From NCBI RefSeq assembly GCF_900601905.1, contig NZ_UWFA01000500.1:186001-250000 (forward strand): a stretch of DNA of 64,000 bases, given 5' to 3'. A model generated the notes under the pieces. That model was not told the DNA's origin. It did not search any database and saw only the letters and a list, made by a program, of their open reading frames with translations. This DNA is from Pseudomonas viridiflava. Its GTDB lineage: Bacteria; Pseudomonadota; Gammaproteobacteria; Pseudomonadales; Pseudomonadaceae. Of the stretch, positions 27,750 through 37,031 are shown piece by piece; the first letter of the stretch is position 1; each line of letters starts with the position of its first letter. A program made the translations under genes and the position numbers.

Positions 27750-27771
27750 CCGGCCGAGCTCGGTACGCCTA

Positions 27772-27857
27772 TTGGAGCGAGGCTTGCCCGCGAAGAATTT
27801 AACGCGGTGTGCCAGACAGATCGAGCCGTCTGATTCGCGGGCAAGCCTCGCTCCAAC
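27772..27857. repeat. REP pair between convergent folK and cca
   Basis: Arms ttggagcgaggcttgcccgc and its complement gcgggcaagcctcgctccaa flank a 48-base spacer. It is nearly the same sequence as the pair at 3923-4008, so both are recent copies of one REP subtype. It fills the convergent gap. Confidence 0.9.
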
Positions 27858-27911
27858 GGGTCACTTTTTTCTGCATGACACCGCGGGCCAGGGTTGCATG
27901 TCGCATGGGCT

Positions 27912-29141
27912 TCAGCTGTTGTACTGCGCCTTGTAGATTTTCAGCGCATCAAGACGCTCCACTTTCAGCGCCTCGCCCAGCGCCAGGCCTTGCAGACCTT
28001 TCTCGATCAGCGGCTGCACCGACACGGCCTTGGCTGCATGCGCCGCGCCACGCAGGTAATCGGCTTGCGGATACTCGCGCTGTTCCAGGCCTTCGCGGCC
28101 ACGGGCGTCCATTTCACACGCGATGATGAAATCCTCAAAGCGTTGCGGACGGCGATACACGTCGAAGCTGTGCAGCAGCTCAAGCACGGTTGACGGCTTC
28201 AGCTCCAGGGCCCGATGACCATGGGTGTGGTACTGGCCGACCAGCAGTGCCAGTTCCTGACAATCCTTCGGCACCTTGAAACGGTTGTTCACCGCCTTGA
28301 TCAAGCGCAAGCCGGTGTGTTCGTGCGCAATGTGCCTGGGCCACTCGGACTCTGGCGTCAGGCCTTTTCCCAAGTCGTGAAGCAGGCAGGCCCAGCGCAC
28401 GCAGAGCGGTTGCTGGTGGATGGCAGCCTGTTGCAGAACGCTCAGAACATGGATGCCAGTATCGATTTCCGGGTGATGGGCCGGTGGTTGAGGCACGCCG
28501 AACAGAGCGTCCACCTCGGGCAGCAGTTCTTTAAGCGCGCCGCAATCACGCAGTACTTGAATGAATACCTGAGGCTGGTTTTCCATCAGGGCGCGGGAGA
28601 TTTCCTTCCAGCTGCGCTCCGGGGTCAGGGCGCCCAGTTCGCCGGATTCGCTCAACTGGCGCATTAGCTCCAGCGTTTGCGGGGCGATGCTGAAACCTTG
28701 CGGCGCATAGCGGGCTGCGAAGCGTGCCACACGTAGCACTCGCAAAGGATCTTCGGCGAACGCGGGGGAAACGTGACGCAAAATACGTGCTTCCAGATCC
28801 TGCTGGCCGCCGTAAGGATCGGTGAGATTGCCTTGTTTGTCTTCGGCAATCGCATTGATGGTCAGGTCGCGGCGGATCAGGTCTTCTTCGAGGGTCACCT
28901 CGGGGCTTGCATGGAACACAAAGCCGCCGTAGCCGCGCCCGCTTTTGCGTTCGGTGCGGGCCAGGGCGTGTTCCTCGCCGGTGAGAGGGTGCAGAAAGAC
29001 CGGGAAGTCCGTGCCCACCGGCCGGTAGCCCTTGATCAGCATTTCTTCGGTGGTGGCGCCGACGACGACCCAGTCGACATCAGTGACGGGTTTACCCAGG
29101 AGACGGTCGCGCACCGCGCCACCGACTTTATAAATGTGCAT
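27912..29141 (-). CDS. cca: Multifunctional CCA-adding tRNA nucleotidyltransferase
   Basis: A 409-residue class II tRNA nucleotidyltransferase. The catalytic head has VGGAVRDRLLG and VDWVVVGATTEEM with the carboxylates that bind metal, then RRDLTINAIAE and EDPLRVLRVARFAARY for nucleotide selection. The C-terminal part contains an HD domain (RWACLLHDLGKGLTPES), as in E. coli Cca, which gives 2',3'-cyclic phosphodiesterase and phosphatase activity. It repairs or adds the 3' CCA of tRNAs. Confidence 0.96.
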   Translation of the reverse strand: MHIYKVGGAVRDRLLGKPVTDVDWVVVGATTEEMLIKGYRPVGTDFPVFLHPLTGEEHALARTERKSGRGYGGFVFHASPEVTLEEDLIRRDLTINAIAEDKQGNLTDPYGGQQDLEARILRHVSPAFAEDPLRVLRVARFAARYAPQGFSIAPQTLELMRQLSESGELGALTPERSWKEISRALMENQPQVFIQVLRDCGALKELLPEVDALFGVPQPPAHHPEIDTGIHVLSVLQQAAIHQQPLCVRWACLLHDLGKGLTPESEWPRHIAHEHTGLRLIKAVNNRFKVPKDCQELALLVGQYHTHGHRALELKPSTVLELLHSFDVYRRPQRFEDFIIACEMDARGREGLEQREYPQADYLRGAAHAAKAVSVQPLIEKGLQGLALGEALKVERLDALKIYKAQYNS

Positions 29142-29239
29142 AAAAAACCTCCGTAAGCGCGACAGGATAAACCTTGCGTCGCGGTTGCGGAGGTAAAACC
29201 TAGTGAGCGGTCATGCAGGTGATGCGTGACGGCGATCGG

Positions 29240-30802
29240 TCAGAGGTGAACAACCGAGAGATCGAGCCGGGGATAGTCGCCGTCAGGATGCTCGCTTCTG
29301 GGTGGAACATGATGGGTTTTCATCACTTGGTCGCCTTGCAGGGTTTCCAGATGGATGTCGAAGCCCCATAGCCTGTGCAGGTGTTTAAGCACCTCGTCAG
29401 TGGACTCGCCCAACGGCTTGCGGTCGTGCTGTTGATGGCGCAGGGTCAGCGAGCGGTCGCCTCGGCGGTCGATGCTGTAAATCTGCACGTTGGGCTCGCG
29501 GTTGCCCAGGTTGTACTGCGCAGCCAGTGTTTCGCGAATGACCTGGTAGCCTGGCTCATCGTGAATCGCCGGGACCAGCAGGTCGTCCTTCTGGTCGTCG
29601 TCCAAGATGCTGAACAACTTCAGATCACGGATCACTTTCGGTGACAGATATTGCAGGATAAAGCTCTCGTCCTTGAAGCTGCTCATGGCGAACTTCACCG
29701 CAGTCAGCCAGTCTGTGCCAGCAATTTCGGGGAACCAGCGCCGATCTTCCTCGGTGGGCTCTTCACACATGCGGCGTATGTCGCGGTACATGGCAAAGCC
29801 CAGAGTGTACGGATTAATGCCGCTGTAATACGGGCTGTCGAAGCCCGGCTGATAGACCACCGCAGTATGCGAGGTCAGGAATTCCATCATGAAGCCGTCA
29901 GTCACCAGCCCCTCGTCGTACAGGTCGTTCATCAGGGTGTAATGCCAGAACGTCGCCCAGCCTTCATTCATCACCTGCGTCTGACGTTGCGGGTAAAAAT
30001 ATTGGGCAATCTTGCGCACGATGCGCACCACTTCGCGCTGCCAGGGCTCCAGCAGAGGCGCGTGTTTTTCGATGAAGTACAGGATGTTTTCCTGAGGTTC
30101 GGCAGGGAAGCGGGCGTTATCTTCCTTGCTGTTCTTGTCAGCATTTTTCGGAATGGTGCGCCACAGATCGTTGATCTGTTTCTGCAGGTGTTCCTCGCGA
30201 TCCTTCTGGCGGCGTCGTTCTTCTTCAGCCGAAATCGGGTACGGCCGTTTGTAGCGGTCTACGCCATAGTTCATCAGGGCGTGGCAGGAATCGAGCAGGT
30301 CTTCGACCGCGTCGATGCCGTGGCGCTCTTCGCATTGCATGATGTACTGCTTGGCAAACACCAGGTAATCGATGATCGAGCTGGCGTCAGTCCAGGTGCG
30401 AAACAGGTAGTTGCCCTTGAAAAAACTGTTGTGTCCGTAACAGGCGTGGGCCACGACCAGCGCCTGCATGCAGATGGTGTTTTCTTCCATCAGGTAGGCG
30501 ATGCACGGGTCGGAGTTGATGACGATTTCGTAGGCCAGACCCATCTGGCCACGGGTGTAGGATTTTTCGGTACTCAGGAAGTGTTTACCGTACGACCAAT
30601 GGTGATAGCCCAAAGGCATGCCCACTGACGCGTAGGCATCCATCATCTGCTCAGCGGTGATGACTTCAATCTGATTGGGATAGGTGTCCAGCGCATAGCG
30701 CTCCGCGATACGGCTGATTTCGCGGTCGTAGGCCTGGATCAGTTCGAACGTCCACTCTGAACCCGTGGAAAGGGGTTGGCGTTTCTGCTCTCTAGCGGTC
30801 AT
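29240..30802 (-). CDS. SpoVR family protein (YcgB-like)
   Basis: A 520-residue soluble protein with the SpoVR family pattern, e.g. ERYALDTYPNQIEVITAEQM, YGHNSFFKGNYLF and NEGWATFWHYTLMNDLYDEG, where conserved His and Glu residues suggest a metal site. The molecular activity is not established. SpoVR proteins are encoded with PrkA-type kinases and DUF444 proteins and are linked to stationary-phase and stress physiology. It is the last gene of prkA-yeaH-spoVR and overlaps yeaH by four bases, so they are translationally coupled. Confidence 0.93.
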   Translation of the reverse strand: MTAREQKRQPLSTGSEWTFELIQAYDREISRIAERYALDTYPNQIEVITAEQMMDAYASVGMPLGYHHWSYGKHFLSTEKSYTRGQMGLAYEIVINSDPCIAYLMEENTICMQALVVAHACYGHNSFFKGNYLFRTWTDASSIIDYLVFAKQYIMQCEERHGIDAVEDLLDSCHALMNYGVDRYKRPYPISAEEERRRQKDREEHLQKQINDLWRTIPKNADKNSKEDNARFPAEPQENILYFIEKHAPLLEPWQREVVRIVRKIAQYFYPQRQTQVMNEGWATFWHYTLMNDLYDEGLVTDGFMMEFLTSHTAVVYQPGFDSPYYSGINPYTLGFAMYRDIRRMCEEPTEEDRRWFPEIAGTDWLTAVKFAMSSFKDESFILQYLSPKVIRDLKLFSILDDDQKDDLLVPAIHDEPGYQVIRETLAAQYNLGNREPNVQIYSIDRRGDRSLTLRHQQHDRKPLGESTDEVLKHLHRLWGFDIHLETLQGDQVMKTHHVPPRSEHPDGDYPRLDLSVVHL

Positions 30803-32070
30803 GTCACTAACCTGCGCTGGAAGAGTTCACGGAATACCGGATAGATGTCACCGGCAGAGACCAGCTGTTGCTGGGCGAACGTGTCGGCGAAGGCTTCGCC
30901 GATGCGCTCGTATTCGAACCACAAGGCCTGATGCTCCCGTGGGGTAATTTCCACGTAAGTGTAGTACTGCACAAACGGCATGATCTGCTTGATCAGGATG
31001 TCGCGGCAGATCGGTGAGTCGTCGTTCCAGTTATCGCCGTCCGAGGCCTGGGCGGCGTAGATATTCCATTCGTTGGTGGGATAGCGCTCGGCCATGATTT
31101 CCTGCATCAGCTTCAAAGCGCTGGAAACGATGGTGCCGCCGGTTTCCCGTGAATAGAAGAATTCCTCTTCGTCCACTTCCCGGGCGCTGGTGTGGTGGCG
31201 GATGAACACGACTTCGATCTTGTCGTAGTTGCGCTTGAGGAACAGGTACAGAAGGATGAAGAAGCGTTTGGCGATGTCCTTGGTGGCCTGGGTCATGGAG
31301 CCGGACACGTCCATCAGGCAGAACATCACTGCCTTGGAGCTGGGGTTGGGCTGTTTGACCAGCAGGTTGTATTTTAGGTCGAAGGTGTCCAGGTACGGAA
31401 CGCGACGAATGCGCGCCTTGAGCCGGTCTATTTCGACTTCCAGGTCCTGAATGTCGCCGAAATTGTCCGGTTCTTCGCGTTTCAGGCGGTCCAGTTCGCT
31501 GACCGCTTCCTTGAGCTTGGCGCGGCTGCTGCCCGACAGTGCAATGCGCCGCGCATGTGCCGAGCGCAGGGTGCGGATGATATTGATACGCGAGGGATTG
31601 CCCTCGTTGCTGATGCCGGCGCGGACGGTCTTGTAAGTGTCAGTGCCAGTGAGGTTGCGCTTGACCAGGTTGGGCAGTTCGAGGTCTTCGAACATGAATT
31701 CCAGAAACTCTTCCTGAGTAATCTGAAAGACAAACTCGTCCATGCCTTCGCCGGAATTACTGGCCTTGCCAGGACCTTTGCCGCCTCCACCGCCTTGTGG
31801 GCGGGCAATGTGTTCGCCGGTCGTGAATTCCTTATTACCAGGGTGGACCACGGTCTGCTTGCCGCCGCGGCCATGATGCAACACCGGCTCGTCGATATCG
31901 CGACCGGGAATGCTGATTTGCTCGCCATGCTCCATATCGGTGATGGAGCGGCGGCTGACAGCTTCTTCGACTGCTTTTTTAATGTGGTCACGGTAGCGCC
32001 GCAAAAAGCGCTGACGGTTCACCGTGCTCTTGTTCTTGCCATTGAGACGTCGGTCGATCACATAGCTCAT
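30799..32070 (-). CDS. YeaH/YhbH family DUF444 protein with von Willebrand A-like domain
   Basis: A 423-residue protein. The basic N-terminus (MSYVIDRRLNGKNKSTVNRQ) is followed by a glycine-rich stretch (PQGGGGGKGPGKASNSGEGM). A vWA-type domain begins around residue 240 with the metal-ion adhesion motif DVSGS in VMFCLMDVSGSMTQATKD. The family always travels with PrkA kinases. In E. coli YeaH works with YeaG in nitrogen starvation and stress survival; its biochemical role is unclear. It starts 121 bases after prkA, the gap being occupied by an inverted repeat, and is coupled to the SpoVR gene by a four-base overlap. Confidence 0.93.
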   Translation of the reverse strand: MSYVIDRRLNGKNKSTVNRQRFLRRYRDHIKKAVEEAVSRRSITDMEHGEQISIPGRDIDEPVLHHGRGGKQTVVHPGNKEFTTGEHIARPQGGGGGKGPGKASNSGEGMDEFVFQITQEEFLEFMFEDLELPNLVKRNLTGTDTYKTVRAGISNEGNPSRINIIRTLRSAHARRIALSGSSRAKLKEAVSELDRLKREEPDNFGDIQDLEVEIDRLKARIRRVPYLDTFDLKYNLLVKQPNPSSKAVMFCLMDVSGSMTQATKDIAKRFFILLYLFLKRNYDKIEVVFIRHHTSAREVDEEEFFYSRETGGTIVSSALKLMQEIMAERYPTNEWNIYAAQASDGDNWNDDSPICRDILIKQIMPFVQYYTYVEITPREHQALWFEYERIGEAFADTFAQQQLVSAGDIYPVFRELFQRRLVT

Positions 32071-32084
32071 AGGCCCCTCCGGGG

Positions 32085-32184
32085 AGCTTCAAGTCGTAAG
32101 CTTCAAGCTGCAAACGAATGCGCGTTCAGCCCCGTGCCTGGAGCTTGAGCGCTTTTCACTTGCAGCCTGTAGCTTGAAGCTTGC
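32085..32184. repeat. Inverted repeat (AGCTTCAAGCTGCAA type) between prkA and yeaH
   Basis: Arms built of agcttcaagtcgtaagcttc / aagctgcaa on the left and cttgcagcctgtagcttgaa / gcttg on the right, inside an operon. The sequence differs from all other REP-like repeats in the window. A hairpin here could change the relative stability of the prkA and yeaH parts of the mRNA. Confidence 0.8.
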
Positions 32185-32191
32185 CGCTGCT

Positions 32192-34114
32192 TCACTGCGA
32201 CTTCCGGACCCGTAGGTACCATTCGGAAAGAAGCCGTACCTGTTTGTCGGTGTAGCCTCGCTCGACCATTCTGGTAACAAAGTCGTTGTGCTTTTGCTGA
32301 TCCTCTTTGCTGGCCTTGGCGTTGAAGCTGATAACCGGAAGCAGGTCCTCGGTGTTGGAGAACATTTTTTTCTCGATGACCACACGCAATTTTTCGTAGC
32401 TGAGCCAGGTCGGGTTTTTGCCGTTGTTGTTGGCCCGGGCGCGCAGCACGAAGTTGACGATCTCGTTGCGGAAATCCTTCGGATTGCTGATGCCGGCCGG
32501 TTTCTCGATTTTCTCCAGTTCTTCGTTCAATGCCACGCGGTTGAGGATTTCCCCGGTTTCCGGGTCGCGGTATTCCTGATCCTGAATCCAGAAGTCCGCG
32601 TAGAGTACGTAGCGATCAAAGATGTTCTGACCGTACTCGCTGTAGGACTCCAGGTAAGCGGTCTGGATTTCCTTGCCGATGAACTCGATGTAGCGCGGTG
32701 CCAGGTATTCCTTGATGAAACGCAGATAACGCTCACGGGTTTCGGCCTGGAATTGCTCCTGCTCGATCTGCTGTTCCAGCACATACAGCAAGTGCACCGG
32801 GTTGGCGGCGATCTCGTGGGGGTCGAAGTTGAACACCTTGGACAGGATCTTGAACGCAAACCGGGTGGACAGGCCATTCATGCCTTCGTCGACGCCTGCG
32901 CTGTCGCGGTACTCCTGAATCGACTTGGCTTTGGGGTCGGTGTCCTTGAGGTTTTCACCGTCATACACACGCATCTTGGAGTAGATGTTGGAATTTTCCG
33001 GCTCTTTGAGGCGGGACAGGGTGGTGAACTGGGCGAGCATTTTCAGGGTGTCAGGTGCGCAATGCGCTTTGGACAGCGAGCTGTTGAACAGCAATTTGTC
33101 GTAAATCTTGATTTCATCGCTCACGCGCAGGCAGTACGGCACCTTGACGATGTAGATCCGGTCGATGAACGCTTCGTTGTTCTTGTTGTTACGGAAGCTG
33201 TGCCATTCCGATTCGTTGGAGTGGGCCAGCAAGATGCCGGTGAACGGAATCGCGCCCAGGCCTTCGGTACTGTTGTAGTTACCTTCCTGGGTAGCGGTGA
33301 GCAGTGGGTGCAGCACCTTGATCGGTGCCTTGAACATTTCGACAAATTCCATCAGACCCTGGTTGGCCCGGCACAGCGCGCCCGAATAGCTGTAGGCGTC
33401 GGCGTCGTTCTGTGGGTATTCCTCGAGTTTGCGAATGTCGACCTTGCCGACCAGGGCTGAGATGTCCTGGTTGTTTTCGTCGCCCGGCTCGGTTTTCGCG
33501 ACAGCAATCTGGTTAAGGATCGATGGATAGAGTTTGACCACTTTGAATTGGCTGATGTCGCCCCCGAACTCAGCCAGACGCTTGGTCGCCCACGGCGACA
33601 TGATAGTGCTCAGGTAGCGACGCGGGATGCCGAAGTCCTCTTCGAGGATCGCGCCGTCTTCGGTGGCGTTGAACAGGCCCAGTGGCGATTCAAAGACGGG
33701 CGAGCCCTTGATCGCGTAGAACGGGACCTTTTCGATCAGTTGTTTGAGTTTCTCAGCCAGCGATGACTTGCCGCCACCGACCGGGCCGAGCAGGTAGAGG
33801 ATCTGTTTCTTCTCTTCCAGGCCCTGAGCGGCGTGGCGAAAGTACGAGACGATCTGGTCGATGCATTCTTCCATCCCGTGGAAGTCGGCAAAGGCCGGAT
33901 AACGGCGTATGACCTTGTTGGAAAAGATCCTCGATAGCCGCGAGTTGGTCGAGGTATCAACCAGCTCGGGTTCGCCGATGGCAAGCAACAGTCTTTCGGC
34001 CGCAGATGCGTAGGCGCTGCGATCCTGCTTACAGAGCTCCAGATACTCCTGTAAGGAGAGCTCCTCCTGGCGTGTCGATTCAAAGCGTTGTTGGAAGTGG
34101 CTAAAAATACTCAT
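32192..34114 (-). CDS. prkA: PrkA family serine protein kinase (YeaG-like)
   Basis: A 640-residue protein starting MSIFSHFQQRFESTRQEELS. The N-terminal two thirds is an AAA-type PrkA domain with Walker A GPVGGGKSS at residues 110-118 in LYLLGPVGGGKSSLAEKLK. The C-terminal third is the PrkA kinase-like domain. E. coli YeaG is a stress- and nitrogen-starvation-induced protein, and Bacillus PrkA is reported to have kinase or protease activity. It heads prkA-yeaH-spoVR. Start ATG 34114 has GAGGTGA about seven bases upstream. An in-frame GTG-type extension to 34213 has no support. Confidence 0.95.
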   Translation of the reverse strand: MSIFSHFQQRFESTRQEELSLQEYLELCKQDRSAYASAAERLLLAIGEPELVDTSTNSRLSRIFSNKVIRRYPAFADFHGMEECIDQIVSYFRHAAQGLEEKKQILYLLGPVGGGKSSLAEKLKQLIEKVPFYAIKGSPVFESPLGLFNATEDGAILEEDFGIPRRYLSTIMSPWATKRLAEFGGDISQFKVVKLYPSILNQIAVAKTEPGDENNQDISALVGKVDIRKLEEYPQNDADAYSYSGALCRANQGLMEFVEMFKAPIKVLHPLLTATQEGNYNSTEGLGAIPFTGILLAHSNESEWHSFRNNKNNEAFIDRIYIVKVPYCLRVSDEIKIYDKLLFNSSLSKAHCAPDTLKMLAQFTTLSRLKEPENSNIYSKMRVYDGENLKDTDPKAKSIQEYRDSAGVDEGMNGLSTRFAFKILSKVFNFDPHEIAANPVHLLYVLEQQIEQEQFQAETRERYLRFIKEYLAPRYIEFIGKEIQTAYLESYSEYGQNIFDRYVLYADFWIQDQEYRDPETGEILNRVALNEELEKIEKPAGISNPKDFRNEIVNFVLRARANNNGKNPTWLSYEKLRVVIEKKMFSNTEDLLPVISFNAKASKEDQQKHNDFVTRMVERGYTDKQVRLLSEWYLRVRKSQ

Positions 34115-34402
34115 GACGTCACCTCGCTCGATACGTAGAGCCGGCGGCGGATCGTCAGTCGATGTTGGCAGCAGCCGAGTATCCAGCTGCCAGTGGAACC
34201 CCCCAAACACCATAAAAGTAGCTACCGATGACCCACGCGCCGGTGTACCGGCTCTCCCCTGATTACGGATGGCCTGTGGCTAAGGATAGTTCGGAATCGG
34301 AAAGATAAAGAAGGGATGAGCAGAAAGTCAGGCAGACCGTTGGTCAGTTGGGACGCGAACCCGCGCAGGACGCGGGATCAACTGAAATAAAAAAAATTTC
34401 CG
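34115..34402. other. Intergenic region upstream of prkA
   Basis: The 288 bases between the glpE end and the prkA start should contain the stress promoter of the prkA cluster. A short hairpin cccgcg / cgcggg lies at 34360-34376 near an A/T run (34388-34399). No gene is visible, and I could not identify a sigma-factor site with confidence. Confidence 0.5.
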
Positions 34403-34723
34403 TCAGCCAGAAACGGTATCGCCCGGGAAAGTGCTGCGCCACAACTCGAAACCGCCGTCCATGCTGTAGACATCCGAGAAGCCCTGACTCACCAGGTAGG
34501 CGGCGGCGCTCTGACTGGAATTTCCGTGGTAACAGACCACCACCACTGGTTTGTCCAGGTCTGCATCACGGATGAAGTCGGCAATGGAGTGGTTGTCCAG
34601 GTGCTTGGCGCCAGGGATGTGGCTGCTGGCAAAGGTCTGTGGATCGCGAACGTCCACCAGCACCGCATCTTGCTCACGCAGGGTTTGAGCCTGTTCTGGC
34701 GGGATACGTTTGAATTCGGTCAT
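34403..34723 (-). CDS. glpE: Single-domain thiosulfate sulfurtransferase GlpE (rhodanese)
   Basis: A 106-residue single rhodanese domain. Catalytic Cys64 lies in the loop CYHGNSSQSA, with VLVDVRDP and HIPGAKHLDN as further family landmarks. It moves sulfane sulfur from thiosulfate to acceptors such as cyanide or thioredoxin. Start ATG 34723 has AAGGAG seven bases upstream; ten extra residues in frame to 34753 are not supported. It lies after apaH on the same strand, with a 124-base gap. Confidence 0.93.
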   Translation of the reverse strand: MTEFKRIPPEQAQTLREQDAVLVDVRDPQTFASSHIPGAKHLDNHSIADFIRDADLDKPVVVVCYHGNSSQSAAAYLVSQGFSDVYSMDGGFELWRSTFPGDTVSG

Positions 34724-34847
34724 GGTTGGCTCCTTGAGTATTCTGATGAGCAAGGTCTGTGGGGGATTCTAGTGGTGCCACAAGCATACCTTGCGCAGGA
34801 GAAACGCGATCCCACAGGGTTTGCGTTGTCTCGCTGAGGTTTTGATT

Positions 34848-35729
34848 TTAGCGACGGATTACGCCGGCCGGGTTATGCAAAATCGTCCGTGTCGCCCCTG
34901 TTTGCGCATTGCCGTGGTCATCGCAATCGCACAAGTGGCGCTCAAGGGTATCGACATTGAGCATCGTCATTGCAGAACCCCACACGCAGCCGGTGTCGAG
35001 TGCGTAGACATTGGGCTCATCACAGCGGCCTTCCAGCGCAGCCCAGTGGCCGAAGATAATCTTCACGTCGCAGGTCTTGCGGTCTTTGTGCTTGAACCAT
35101 GGCGCATAGCCAGGCAGGGCGGTATCCACGCCTTCCTTGCCTTTGAGGTCGAGTTTGCCTTCGCTGGTGCAGAAACGCATCCGCGTGAAGTAATTGGTGA
35201 TGACCCGCAACCGGGTTACGCCACGCAAGTCGCTGTCCCATTTGCTTGGCTCATTGCCGTACATGCCCTCCAGGAAGGGCTGGTACAAGGCGTCGTCGTG
35301 CAGTGCGGTTTCCACTTCGGCGGCGCATTTCAGGGCTTTTTTCAGTGACCACTGTGGCGGTATCCCGGCGTGGACCATGGCCACGTTACGTTCAGCGTCG
35401 TAGTGCAGCAGCTTTTGCTGACGCAGCCATTGCAGCAGATCGTTGCAGTCCGGTGCTTCGAGAATCTCGCGCAGGGTGTCGCCCTTTTTCAGGCGCTCGA
35501 TGTTTCGCGAAGCGGCGAGCAGGTGCAGGTCATGGTTGCCCAGTACGCACACCACGGATTGGCGGATGCTGTACAGAAAACGCAGGGTTTGCAGTGACTG
35601 GGGGCCGCGGTTGACCAGGTCGCCCACCAGCCAGAGGCGATCCTTGGCCGGGTCGAACTTCACATGTTCCAGCAGGCATTGCAGTGGTTCGAGGCAGCCT
35701 TGCAGGTCGCCAACGGCATACACCGCCAT
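34848..35729 (-). CDS. apaH: Symmetrical bis(5'-nucleosyl)-tetraphosphatase ApaH
   Basis: A 293-residue metallophosphatase with the full motif series: GDLQGCLEPL, GDLVNRGP, GNHDLHLLA and later histidines in IIFGHWAAL. ApaH splits diadenosine tetraphosphate into two ADP and also removes Np4-type caps from RNA. Its ATG shares one base with the apaG stop, so the pair is translationally coupled. The order rsmA-apaG-apaH is widespread in gammaproteobacteria. Confidence 0.97.
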   Translation of the reverse strand: MAVYAVGDLQGCLEPLQCLLEHVKFDPAKDRLWLVGDLVNRGPQSLQTLRFLYSIRQSVVCVLGNHDLHLLAASRNIERLKKGDTLREILEAPDCNDLLQWLRQQKLLHYDAERNVAMVHAGIPPQWSLKKALKCAAEVETALHDDALYQPFLEGMYGNEPSKWDSDLRGVTRLRVITNYFTRMRFCTSEGKLDLKGKEGVDTALPGYAPWFKHKDRKTCDVKIIFGHWAALEGRCDEPNVYALDTGCVWGSAMTMLNVDTLERHLCDCDDHGNAQTGATRTILHNPAGVIRR

Positions 35730-36109
35730 CAGTGAAGCGACCCCGGCACGGCCAGGCGAAACGGTGCGATCACGGCGTCGAAGCGTTTACCGTCTTCGGC
35801 GAGCATCTGATAAGTGCCCTGCATGTTGCCCACTTTGGTGGTCATCACGGTGCCGCTGCTGTAGGTGTGGCTCTGACCTGCGTCGATCAGTGGTTGTTGG
35901 CCGACCACGCCCTCACCGCGAACCTCTTCGACGTGACCGTCACCGTCGGTGATCACCCAATGCCGCGAAAGAAGTTTGGCAGGCAGCTCGCCACTGTTAT
36001 GCACCGTCACGGTGTAGGCAAACGCAAAGCGATTGTGCTCGGGTTGGGACTGCTCGACGAGGAAGCGAGTAACGACGCTGACGTCGACCTGATATCGGGA
36101 ATCGGACAT
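35729..36109 (-). CDS. apaG: ApaG protein (Co2+/Mg2+ efflux-associated domain)
   Basis: A 126-residue fibronectin-III-like protein. MSDSRYQVDVSVVTRFLVEQ starts the domain; the conserved core reads LLSRHWVITDGDGHVEEVRG and EGVVGQQPLI, with YSSGTVMTTKVGNMQGTY after it. It is of uncertain biochemical function; mutations affect Co2+ resistance and Mg2+ efflux. Start ATG 36109 matches the family. The preceding in-frame residues to 36211 are leader sequence. Confidence 0.95.
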   Translation of the reverse strand: MSDSRYQVDVSVVTRFLVEQSQPEHNRFAFAYTVTVHNSGELPAKLLSRHWVITDGDGHVEEVRGEGVVGQQPLIDAGQSHTYSSGTVMTTKVGNMQGTYQMLAEDGKRFDAVIAPFRLAVPGSLH

Positions 36110-36224
36110 GCAGTAGGCCTTGGAAGCAAATGCGGATAAAACCGGAACGCCCGGTGGAATCAGTCTAGGACATGTAGACGATAACAGACGAACAGCACTT
36201 TGCTCGCCCACATGTCCTGCAAGG

Positions 36225-37031
36225 TCATACCTGGGCAGGCTTTTCGCTCAGTTTGTCGGCCAGGCGGACGAACGCGGCAAGATCCAGTTGTTCAGGGCGC
36301 AGGCTGCCATCAACACCGGCGGCTTCAATCTCATCGTTGCTCAGCAGCAGCTTCAAGGTATTGCGCAGTGTTTTACGGCGCTGGTTGAAGGCTTCGCGCA
36401 CCACTCGCTCAAGCAGGCGATGGTCCTTGGCGGGATGTGGCAGAGTTTCGTGAGGCACCAGACGGACAATCGCCGAGTCGACTTTCGGCGGCGGGTTGAA
36501 CGCGCCCGGGCCGACGTTGAACAGGTATTCGACCCGGCAGTGGTACTGAACCATGATCGACAGACGGCCATAATCGCCGCCGCCCGGTGCTGCTGCCATG
36601 CGCTGAACCACTTCCTTTTGCAGCATGAAGTGCATGTCGCGGATCAGATTGGCGTTCTGCAGCAAGTGGAAAATCAGCGGCGTGGAGATGTTGTAGGGCA
36701 GGTTACCCACAACCCGCAGGCTGCCTGCCGGAGCGTTGAGGCTGGTGAAGTCGAACTTCAGCGCATCGCCCTGATGCAGGTTGAAGTTGGGCTTGCTGCC
36801 AAACTGGTGAATCAGGATCGGGATCAGGTCTTTGTCCAGTTCCACGACGTCCAGTTGCGCGCCGCTGCCCAGCAGGCCTTGGGTCAGGGCGCCTTGCCCG
36901 GGGCCGATTTCCAGCAGGCGTTCTTCCGGACGGGCATGGATCGCGCGCAGGATTTTGTCGATAACGCCCGCGTCATGCAGGAAGTTTTGTCCAAAGCGTT
37001 TGCGCGCTTTGTGTTGGAATTGCTCGGTCAT
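36225..37031 (-). CDS. rsmA: 16S rRNA dimethyladenosine transferase RsmA/KsgA
   Basis: A 268-residue SAM-dependent methyltransferase: ARKRFGQNFLHDAGVIDKIL, the SAM loop LEIGPGQGALTQGLL and the catalytic NLPYNIST (NxPY motif). It dimethylates two adjacent adenosines in helix 45 of 16S rRNA, a late ribosome-assembly checkpoint. Its start overlaps the pdxA stop by four bases. The symbol should not be confused with the post-transcriptional regulator RsmA/CsrA; ksgA is the synonym. Confidence 0.97.
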   Translation of the reverse strand: MTEQFQHKARKRFGQNFLHDAGVIDKILRAIHARPEERLLEIGPGQGALTQGLLGSGAQLDVVELDKDLIPILIHQFGSKPNFNLHQGDALKFDFTSLNAPAGSLRVVGNLPYNISTPLIFHLLQNANLIRDMHFMLQKEVVQRMAAAPGGGDYGRLSIMVQYHCRVEYLFNVGPGAFNPPPKVDSAIVRLVPHETLPHPAKDHRLLERVVREAFNQRRKTLRNTLKLLLSNDEIEAAGVDGSLRPEQLDLAAFVRLADKLSEKPAQV

